Positions 21,769 to 33,300 of a DNA stretch of 64,000 nt are shown in pieces. Below the pieces are notes generated by a model. It was given only the letters and a program-made list of their open reading frames with translations, was not told the origin of the DNA and did not search any database. The translations under genes and the position numbers were made by a program. Source of the stretch: Macrosoma leucophasiata. Lineage: Eukaryota; Arthropoda; Insecta; Lepidoptera; Hedylidae. The stretch spans positions 11,443,501 to 11,507,500 of the forward strand of contig JAWQUS010000032.1 in assembly GCA_036365455.1 (NCBI GenBank), given 5' to 3'. Position 1 is the first letter of the stretch, and every line of letters begins with the position of its first letter.

Positions 21769-22371
21769 AATAACGCGCATGAAAATAAACTTACCTAATA
21801 GAGCGTTATTTCTAAGCCTAATAGTGCAATGGAGTCCGCCTGGTCTTATTATTTTTTTTTTTAATTTCAAAGGTCATGCCTTTAACTTGTATTGTATGGT
21901 ATAACGACGTTTGCCGGGTCAGCTTGTATTTTTATTTAAGGGCCAAATATTTCAAAACCTTCACACTAGTTCCAGTCTATTGTGACCTCACGTAGCTTTT
22001 ATGTGATAATCAGCGCCGAAATCTCGACGATTCTGAAATCATCGCACTAAAATGTTTTACTACGACATTATAGTAGTTCTATTTAGCTTTAAACATTAGA
22101 TTGCTATAGTTACTGGCGCACGCGCTTTAGTTGTGAGCACAATATTTTTTTTCATACCGAGCGTATATATTTATTACATATTTTACCTTGAGGTAAATTG
22201 TGTAAAAGTTTTCTAAGAAGTTGATAGCAAGAAGATTCGGATTTTTCTCTTAAACTGATCTAGGTAAGTACCTACCTAATTATATTCGTAGCATTGTTTT
22301 ATTACGGTAACCGTGATAAAAATGGAACTTCAATGGTCTGTACGTGGTATTCCCTGATTTATTTATTTTTT

Positions 22372-22602
22372 TTAATGTAAGTTGCAAACAAGCATGCAGT
22401 TCACATTGATGTTAAGTGATGACTGCAGGCTATAGACACTTACACAAAGACCAAGGTCAAAATACAGATGCGTTACCACTCCTGAGGCCTAACATTACCA
22501 CCTGACCGGAACACGATAGTGCGGAACACTACCATTTAGCGGCAAGTATATTAGGTAATGCGCTGGTGCCTACGCCCGCGAGCTACGGAGCTCTACCACC
22601 AG
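22372..22602 (-). repeat. Family A copy with internal deletion
   Basis: Tail and head are present; the middle 'gttatgcctctgtgccggaa' section is missing. Confidence 0.75.
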
Positions 22603-22961
22603 AAGAAAATTAATGTGAAGTAAGTACATTTCCGTATGATTATTACCTAATCATTATTTCGATAGTAACTGTCTGGTAGAGCCTACCACTTATATCACAT
22701 TTCATGAAGTGAGCGCGCGTTTATCCGACCATCTCGACGAATGATTTCATATCATTAATCTGGCCAAGGCACATCATGATGTGGCCAATGGACAGCGAAC
22801 ATTTCATGAAATGCAAGCATTACTTTTTAGGACTGTATTGAAACAAAATCTTTAACACTTTGACGTAAACGTCTACAGCCGTTATTACAACTTACATTGC
22901 GTCTCGTATACTGACCGGAAATGTGTTAAGAAAGAAGAAATTTTTCGTATTTCAAACATAT

Positions 22962-23048
22962 ATCGCCTCTTTACAAGAATAATGTGACATTTAATTTAGA
23001 TCGTTCTTTATGAAATGTCACATTATTCCTGTAAAGACGCGATATGGA
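22962..23048. repeat. 87-bp hairpin / MITE
   Basis: 'atatcgcctctttacaagaa' + 'taatgtgacat' is mirrored by 'atgtcacattattcctgtaa' + 'agacgcgatat': arms of about 31 bp with three mismatches around a 25-bp spacer. Confidence 0.7.
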
Positions 23049-23479
23049 AAACGCGTGGTCAGAATTTCCCTTCACGGTCGGGCACATGTATTTTCGACTC
23101 TTTATATCTACTATTATATGTATGTGTTATAGTATGTATACTAATATCACAGTCTAAAGAAAACGAACGTGTTAATTACCTAATATTATAAAGGGAAAAC
23201 ATTCGTGTTTTGTATGTATGAGTTATATACAAAAACCACTGGACCGATTTCAAAAATTATTTCGTAATTAAATAGCTGTATCTTTGCTGAGTGACATAGG
23301 CTAGGTTTAATAGACCTATTCATTGAACCCGTGCAAAGCCGGGGCGAGCCGCTAGCATATTAAAGAAACTAATTGAACGAATAGGAACGTTATTTTTTAA
23401 CTTGAATTGCACGACATTAATTTCTTTTCATCATCACTTATCAATAGATACATATATAAAAAGACAGTAAAAATCTAGT

Positions 23480-23805
23480 GTCTGTACTGTATTTTACCAA
23501 AAAACTGGTAGGGGGCAATTAAAGTAGAGTAACAGAAACCGAAAAAACATTTTTTTTTTGTCTGTCTGTCCGTCTGGTACTTTATAACTTCCAAACTACT
23601 CAACGGTTTTGAACTCGGTTTTCACAGGTGGAGACAGTATGTGTAATACCTAATTAGAAGTTGTCAAAACTTTATTTCGTCAAAATCGGTTAAGGGAAGT
23701 AATGTTTGGGAAAGAAAATAAGTTATGGTCAATCGAAAATGTATATCAAGCACTGCTTGAAAATCTACGCGGACGAAGTCATGGGCACAGCTAGTCTATA
23801 GGTAA
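23480..23805 (+). mobile_element. Helitron-like non-autonomous element (CTAGT end)
   Basis: Contains a GTCT microsatellite and ends 'acgcggacgaagtcatgg' + 'gcacagctagt'. A close relative is at 42613-42960. CTAG ends and GTCT tracts are known for Lep1-type Helitrons of Lepidoptera; the assignment is tentative. Confidence 0.5.
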
Positions 23806-24059
23806 AACTCGAGAATGGCTGGACCGATTTGGCCAATTTTGGTATTGAATGATTTTTAGAAGTTCAGGGAAGGTTTAAAGGCAAGAAAATATGAATAAAT
23901 TGTAGGGAAATAGTAAAAACCACAATTTAATTTTCCCATACAAATAGTCCGCATCTATTAAACCTTTGACACATTATTTCATTCTGAGGCAATTCTGAGG
24001 CAATACGAATTTTGCCGTGTCAGTTAGTTTCAAATAATATTTTAATTTCAGAGCCAAGA

Positions 24060-27000
24060 ATGTCAAACATTTGGATAATATACCAGCTGTTTGGCCTGAT
24101 AGTCGCTTCTGTGATGGCGTATTGGTTTTATTGGCGATGGCGAAATAGAAGGATGTTGCAGTTGGCTTCGCAAATACCTGGACCTCCTGCCTTGCCTGTA
24201 TTGGGAAATGCACTGAAGTTCATGACTAGACCTGAAGGTAACTAGTGACTATATTTTTAGGATGCCGCAACACAAAAGGAAAAAAACCGAGCCCTTATTT
24301 ATAAGATTACTCGTGCATCTGTCACAGACGATTTTCTGTAAAGTTCTGGGCGAATTGACATGATATTTGGTACAAATACCTACAATACAAATCGGTAGAA
24401 TTTAGAAATCTGGCCATTATCGTTTGTGGACATTTTTTTTAATGTAATAGAGGTGGCAATCAAGCATGCAGTTCACATTGGTGTTAAGTGATGACTGCAG
24501 CCTGTAGACATCCACACAAAGACCAAGGTCAAAATGCAGATGCGTTACCACTCCTGAGGCCTAAGGTGTTATGCCTCTGTGCCGGAAAGTACAGGGCCTT
24601 TCAATTGGTGGCCTGACTTCAAAATATTTCACAAAATAAAGTACCTACATTGTTCTCTGGGATTTGAAAACGTTTCTGTTATTTTTACTTTTAAGGTTTT
24701 AAGTCATGGGATTTTCTAAATTATAAAATCGGTATTTTTTAAGTGTTTAACTTAACCTATTGATAATTTATTATAAGCAGTTGGTAATGTAGATGTTTGT
24801 TGCAGAGTTACTGGACATAGTGTCAGATATGGTGGCCAAATATGGGGACTACTTTAGGTTTTGGTTGGGACCCGAACTGAATATTTGTGTTACAAATCCA
24901 GCTGATATTAGAGTACGTATGAATATTAGTAAATCGTATTAATCTGTAGGGATTTAATGTCCTTACGGTTCTAACTAGCTGTGCCCGCGACTTCATCCGC
25001 GTGAGAATTTATGATTGTTCAGTATGTACTCGGACGAAGTCATGGGCGCAGCTAGTTAGAAAATAAAAGCAGAATGTAAACTAGTATAAAAGTAGCCTAA
25101 GTTTCTCCTTATTACATCAGCTGTCTGTCCGTGAAAGTCCCGAGAAAATTGGTCAAGCCGTTCCTGAGATTAGCGGGAACAAACAGACAGACAGACAGAC
25201 AGACAAAAATTGTAAAAAATGTTGTTTTGGTACATGTACCGTGTAAACATATATATGAATTTAGTAAAAAGCGGTTATTTTAATGTTACAAACAGACACT
25301 CCAATTTTATTTATTTTTGTTTAGATTCTCTATCCATAACCGTCAGTGCAAAAGCAGTTTGATAGAAGGACTTATAACAATCTACTCCCGGTGTTATTAT
25401 ATTATCTCATATCGGTGTTACATTCACTGTACATTCTGCACGATCGTTCACTATGGGCCTCACAAGAAGGCTCAAGGTCACTCAGAGAGCAATGGAGAGA
25501 GCTGAGACCATTGCTAACCGTTTTGTTTAAATTTTATTTATTGTTAAGTAATTTGTTACAACAACGTAGAACTAAAGTAGCATCGTTACAAAAAGTGGTA
25601 GTGTTCAGCACTATCGTGTTCCGGTCAGGTGGTAATGTATGGCCCTGTAATTTACTACACAGAGGGTTATGCCTCTGTGTCGTCCACCTTGGGCTTCAGG
25701 AGTGGTAACGCATCTACATTTTGACCTTGGTCATCACTTAACATCAACGTGAACTGTATTCTTGTTTATCACTTCCATTACATAAAAAAAATGCCCGAAC
25801 CATCTTCTCTCGTCTTTTTCTTTTATAATTTTTACACCGATACTCTCATTCACACAAAGCCTCTGTCTTCATTACGAACGCGATCAGTGAGTGATGCACC
25901 GTAGATCTTGCGCAAAGATACCTATTTAAAATTTTAAGAAATATTATATCAATAACTGTATGTGATAGTTTCTGTTAACCAGCAACAAAGTGAATGTAAA
26001 AGGACCATCCTACGAGTACCTAACTAACTTCATCGGTCGAGGGATTTTAACTGGAGGTACGTACTGAAGATTTTTTTTAACCTTGATTCTTGATCTCAGT
26101 TTATACCTAGGTGGTAGAGTTCGAGTGTAGGAGCTCGAGGGCGTAGGCACCACCGCATTACCTAATTTATTTGCCGCTAAAATGGTGGTTCAGCATCGCG
26201 TTCCAGTTAGATAGTAATGTATGGCCACGTAATAATTATCACAGAGACACAACATCTAAGGTGTCAGGGGTGGTAACGCATCTGCATTCTGACTTCTGGT
26301 CTTTCTGTGGGTGTCTATAGGCTGCAGTTATCACTTAACATCAATGTGAACTGCATGCTTGTTTGCCACCTTTGTAACATAAAAAAGATATACCTTTTAA
26401 GGTCCCTAATTGATTGAAATAAATTATGTGACTTGCTATTTAGATACTTTAGAACGGATAAATAGGTACTTAGATACTTTACAGTTCATTCATTTCGTGG
26501 CTTTGCAGGATCAACATGGCGTCATTACAGAAAAATAGCAAACCCAGCATACAGCAAGAAGTCAGTACAATCCTACACAAAAGTATTTAACGAGGAATGT
26601 GAAGAATTAGCCAAGTTGTTATCGCGGAAAGATCCCGGCAAAACATTCGATGTGTATTATGATGTTGTCAGATGTACAACACAGTGTGTTTGTCGTAAGT
26701 ATAAATAATACCAATTAAAATATATGTCATTGTAGCTCTACCATTGAACTTTTGGTAGAGAACACATTAACACACATAGAGCAACACGGGCCACCGGCCG
26801 CGGCGGACAACACAACAAATTACGTTTACATCGTTAGTGTCAAAATGTCAAACATAGGTATTACCATGGTATTACAATTACATGTGATGTGCACCAGCCT
26901 GTGGTAAAACGGTTGCACCATAGAAGTAAAAAAAAATTCTACAACGATGTAGAATTTAAACTTAGTTATATTTTGTGCGTATTATGTATTGCGGTCGAAT

Positions 27001-27368
27001 TTCGACCATTGGGCGATATAGGGAACATAACATAACATTTAGGGAGGGAGTTAGGGCCCTAATTAGAGCGACAGGAGCGGTCCGTGTATTGTGACAGAGT
27101 TAGGGCCCTGTCGACCGGATAGTGTAATAAGCGGCAACCCGGCGCGAGACCGCGCCCACCCTTTCTGCCGGACCCTGAATACCGTGTCGTGTAATAAATA
27201 GACTTTTAAATTAAATCACAAAATTGGGATGCTTACAAACATTTTCAAAGTTTTTTTGTTTTCAGAGACATTAATGGGACTTTCGAAAAAGGATACACAA
27301 GACATTAAAAATTTAGATCAAGTTGTCGATGTAACCCCAAGGTAACATTTATTAAATGTTTGTATATA

Positions 27369-27399
<31 letters not shown>

Positions 27400-30300
27400 C
27401 ATATACACACATATCCCGGTCGGGGGATCTATTGGGATTTTTCCATTTTCTGGAAGTTTTCTAGTACCTCTAAGTGTTGTAATGTGCCCGGAGATGTCAA
27501 AACGTAACCGGCGAATCGTGGGTGTTAGCATGTATGATTAATAATAAATAATAATAATGGCAACCCATTATACGTCCCACTGCTGGGCAAGAGTCTCTTC
27601 CCTTTTTGGGGGGAGGCCTGGAGTTCTCAAATTGTTGCCAAAATAACGCGCCTCTTTTCGGTTGAAATAGAGCAGCCAACGAAAAATAAATACCTGCACG
27701 TGGTATCGCAATAATTATATCATATCATACTGGTCATTGGAACTCTGGCGGTGAATGACAAACAATGACTCTTTTTCTTTTCTCTTTACTCTTTGTTATC
27801 AGTCTGTAAAAGGGGAAATGAGACATTCTACTGACATACCTACTTATTTACATTAGTATGTATATTGTATTTAGTTTTATCGTAGTGATATTCTTGACTA
27901 TACATATATTTTTTTATGTTGTTTGACATGTATATCAATTGTTATTCACTTTAATTCATTTTGTTTGTTTTTGACAATGATAATATATTTTTGACGTATC
28001 ATAAGAGGTGCCTGTCACCCTTATATGAATAATTGTTCTGATTCTGATTCAATACACTCCCCCCTACTTCTGGTGATGTTTCGAGGTCTTAAACCGGGTC
28101 CCCGAAGGGAGAGGCTCTTTCGATCCTCACGCAATTAATACACGACCTTATACCATTTTCGTATCAAATCAGATAATGTTACCTGCCATGAACACCATGA
28201 TTATTAAATAATCTCACCATTTACAGTATTTATCACCATATATTCTCAAGAATATCACGATGGTGGCTGCAAATACCGATCATATATTGGTTAAGTGGCT
28301 TAAAGAAGAAAGAATTGTATTACAAAAAGTTGATTGATGAAATGATGATAGACATAGTAGAAAAGAGAAAGAGGGCAATGAAGGAGTCCGGCGGGATCAC
28401 CTTGAGCGGTCCGGACCAATTTTTACTAAACGGATTATCGGATGAAGATGTTAAGTTGGAAACTTTCAGTATTTTTACCACTGTAAGTACCTGTTTTTTA
28501 TAAAAAACACAAACGGTGACCGTCCGCGAGTCTAAACGAACGCTCAGCGGCTGGAGCGTATTGGCAATCTAACTTCTGATATCTTTGTTTTAAACCATAA
28601 CTGTCTACTGTTGTACTTAAACATTTTTTGGCAGTTTACTGGTTAGTTAGAACAACCTATAATGTAAGTCAAGCACTTAACAAATCAGATATAGGAGCAA
28701 TTTCTGCAAGTCCTTTTAACTTCTTATTTTTACTTTATCATATAATATATTATTTTCATTTAACCCAACACGTCTTTCAGAGTCAAGAAGCTTCAGCGAA
28801 AATTGCATCCGCAGTTCTTCTAATCCTGGCGTATCTACCAGAATGGCAGGTGAATGTAATTTTATTATATCTCGTGTCACAATGTTCGTTCCCGTACGCC
28901 TGCGAAACGGCTTGACCGATTCTCATGAAATTTTGTGAGCTGACAGATGTTATAATGTAGATGTTGGCCGATTCTCAGACCTACTCTATTGAGTATGATT
29001 TATTGAGTCAAAACTAGATCGAAATGATCGACAACATAGCGCAACATAGAACAACGGGGCCACCGGCTGACCCGAGGGGAATCGACTTAGGTGACAATTC
29101 ATCCGCAAATGTATCTTATCCGTGGATGAAATGTCACTCTTTACAAATAGTAGGGGTCGACTCATCCGAAGTTTTGTTGTTATTCGGAGGAGTCGCCACC
29201 TAGGTAAATTACTAGTGGTCCTTTCATCCAAAGTTGAGCAACACCGATATTATACCTATCCAAGACGGCGGCTGTATAATCAGTCGTAGTCTCTTCCTAT
29301 GGTTGATGTGCAATATTTCTTGTTGGATACTGTACTTTTACTGGGTATTTTATTTTTAGTGCCATTTCCCATTTTTGAAGATGAACAACATGAGAATGAT
29401 GAGAACATGGCAAACAGGCATACTGTTCACATGGGTGACGACTGCAGCCTATAGACAGCTACACAAAAACCAGAAGTCAAAATGCAGATGCGGCACCAAC
29501 CTTGAGACCATAGTGTCTCTGTGAAAGTTATTAGGCCCATAGCACACTGCGTATTTTATACGCGCAGGCGACGCGCGTAATAGGAACGCGCGTCTTCGGC
29601 GCCGTAGACGTTGATTGTTGCGTTTGTATTAGCGCGCGCATGAAGCGCGTATACGCGCGTTTGAAGCGATTAAAACGCGCGTTCAAAGGAGCAGAGTAGG
29701 ATCAGAGAGGGGAGGCGGGAGGCTCGTAGCCTTTGCAAAACGCAAAGGCTGCGAGCGACTACAGCGCGTATACGCGCAGTAGAAGCGCGTTTCGCGATCG
29801 CCTCGTGTCCTTAGGTTACATGGTTGCGTTCAAATCTCTTATGAAGTGCGTATACGCGCGTCATCTGCGCGTCGTCTGCGCCTATAAAATACGCCGTGTG
29901 AATCTAACCGAAATACGATAGTGTTGAACTCTACCATTTTGCGGCAGATAGATTAGGTAATACGGTCGTGCGCCTATGCCTTCGAGCTCCTACACTGGAA
30001 CTTTATTATATTGTTGTAGGTAAGTACCTACTTACTTTCGTAATGTATTTAATTCGAACATCCGACTGCGCAGAGACATTGGGAGACAAAGTGCGTGTTA
30101 TATCGTCTCTACAATGGTGAGAGCTCTATCGAACTGTTCGACATGGTGCCACCGTCTCTTTTCCTACACCTTACTACCCACCGAAGAGAGAAGTTTCACC
30201 ATTTTCGACTGGACACCTGGCATTGTTCAACGGTGCGGTTTTCTCGTTCGTTTCTGCCTAGAACGTGTAAATTGTGGAACGAACTTCCCTCTGAGGTGTT

Positions 30301-33300
30301 CCCGGTGCTACAATATGGGGTTCTTCAAAAATGGCGTCAAAAGAGTCCTTCAGGGCTGGCAGCGCGTTGGCAACTCCCCTGGTGTTGCAAATGTTCATAG
30401 GCGACGGTGACCACTCACCATCAGATGGCCCGTATGCTTGTCTGTCGACTTAACATTAAAAAAAACTGATTTATTATTTTGTTGATACAAATTGGACCTA
30501 CATAAGCAACAAGGAACCAATATGTCAAAATCGAGTTTTATTAATTAAGGTCTTAACTCGAACTTGGCATGTTTGTAAATGGTTGTACAGAAGTATTGTA
30601 TTGTGTGTTACAGAAGTAGGTCCAATTATTGTAATAATTTTCAGTGCTCAGATTTTTTTATTTTGTTATAACATGCAATTTGATATAACATCATCATCAT
30701 CACATTGACATTATGTAGGTACCATAAATTGATCATTTTATACGGGTAATAAATCAGGAAAATAACAACACCAGTAAAATAACGAATGATAGTTAATTAC
30801 AAGTAACAATATCTAAATCAATATCATACGGATAAATTGATTGAAGGATTGGAGTAGGAAATAACCGCATATCTAAGACCAGTCTGATTGCTTATTTAGA
30901 TATTCCACATGGCATTATGTATCGATTAAATAGTTCAATCAAGTCGTTAATTTGCCATAATTAAATGCAAACTGTTTAAGTGAAGCATGAGATGCAGCAT
31001 TGCCACAGTTATAACATAAAATACGCGAGGCTCATAGATTGGAGAAATTTTACACCAATTACCTAGGTATTACGTACCTAGTAAAATATGACAATGGATT
31101 TCATATTGTACGTGTCGTCTACGCGTTGCTCAACCTATTAAATATTCGTGAACGGTTTTTTCACTCACTAAAACTGGCGTATCGTGCGCCGTGCTCCAAC
31201 TCGCAACTGTCGGCTCTCATATGAACGTGTAATAAACCGTATATATTTTTTTATTTATTTCAGGCAACAAATGTAAGACCATAAGTAAGACAAAGGTCCA
31301 TATAAATATATACCTTACAGACTAACATATCTAAATTCAAACGTTATTAAAAAACATATTTCTCGTGTCGAGTGTCTTTAGATTAGTTATAATTTGAGGA
31401 ATGTTGGTACACCATTCCATAAAATGTTTAATCGAGGTTTTATCAAAGTCAATGCCTTAGAACTGAATGGTGGTTGACGACCAAGAAAATGTTGCTTGCC
31501 TTTATATTTCTTTTGCAGTATGCCTGTCCCTTACTTACCTATTTGATTTATTATTGTGCATCTCTAGTAAGAGTAATATTACTATTTTTTCAGTATTAAT
31601 ATTACTATTTTTAAAGTATTTTATCTACCTAAAAAGAAGGATTGTAGTTCATTGGAGTTCAATATGTGTAGCCATGCATATTGATTATGGACATGCATAT
31701 TGGCTAATTTTTCGAGCCCTAATACCAATCAAGAATTCTTCTTGATTGGTATTAGGGCTCGAAAAATTTGTGTGTGTAGAATAAGAAATTACATGAGGTC
31801 TGATTACTTTTTGATAGCGTGTAATAATATATATATATATATATATATGTATAATACGTATGTATAATTTATAAACAATCTATACATATCTATCTAAATA
31901 TAAATAAAAATGAATCACAGAAATATTTGTCCGCGTATAACTTACAAAAGACTGCACCAAATTGGATAGGTAAATCTTTTTTTTGTGTGTTCGTTATTGT
32001 CCGGTTCTTATGAAAAATAAATATCAAAATAAATAATAGCAAATATTTAAGAATATTATTACAAATTTTAATTATATGGTGTAATTTACACCATATACCT
32101 AATTAAAATTAATATCTTGAAATTGTCGCCAAAATAGCGCACAGGAAAATAAATTTAATTCAAACGCGTTGGAATAAAACTACTTACGGATTATTAATCT
32201 AAAACGATTATTTAAAATCAACCCTACGTTTCGTTCGCTTTTTAGCTTCCGTGGCCTCGGGCAGACGGAGGTAACATTTGAAAAGCGTTACTCACACCGA
32301 TGATGGCAATCGGTTGTTTTTTTTAATTAACCTTAACGTTGTTTTCTTTAGTAACAAAGAGTCTGCATACCAATTTTTCACTTTCTACCTTGAACACTGC
32401 GTCCAATACAAAATATTACTCAAGAAAACGAAATAAACTAAGAGCACCACAAGACATACCTCTTTCAAGGTTCCCGTCAAAACTATGTCACGAAACTAAA
32501 TGTGGCAGACCAAATTCCACGCGAGCGAAGCCGCGGGCAAAAGCTAGTAAAACTATATAAGGCTACGAATCAACTACGCTACTCGTAGCAGCTTTGATGC
32601 TCATTCTACGATCTTGAGATGGCTTTCCCTAAAAGATTATTTTTTGTGACGTTGATCTTTTAGATATTCATTATCTTCACAAGTCATTAATTAGACTAAA
32701 AATTACACTCTCGGACAAATGTCCCTGTGATGACACTTCAACTCAAAGCATCCACCATCTGCTAACAGATTGTCCTCGCTACAGTAACGCTCGCTTCACT
32801 CACATAAACACATGCAATATGCTCAATATAGACCCATTCAAATTAGAAAGCATCCTACTAAAAGAAAGTACAAGAAACTCAATCAATCACTTCACTAAAC
32901 ACATTGTTAACACCTTAAAACAGTTCAATAATACATGATATATCATCACATACATATACACCTGAACTCAAAATACATACCTCATCAACTCTATACTCAC
33001 TTTTATCTAGATATTGAATTAAGTCGCCCGTAAACCGTAGCGAAGACTTCTGTCAAGTCATCCACAACAATACTTACTTCTCTTGTATAAAGGTACAAAG
33101 GAGGTGAAAAAAAAAGTCAATCATCATCATTGATAGGACATGGATCTCCGTTTACTGGCTCGTTCGCAAAGGAAGAAAAGATATCGATGACCGAAAACTT
33201 TTTTGCTGGTAGTCAACATCCGAACGTCGATTTTTTTTCTTCCACTTTGTAATTTATACGTCCCTAGGACAGGTAAAGGTAAAGCGGCTGATTTAGTAAC

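Noticed and set aside
24913..26508. P450 copy 1 as a pseudogene lacking exon 3
   Set aside because: I first missed exon 3. A segment at 25969-26056 has the right phase and similarity, and with it the whole CDS is in frame.
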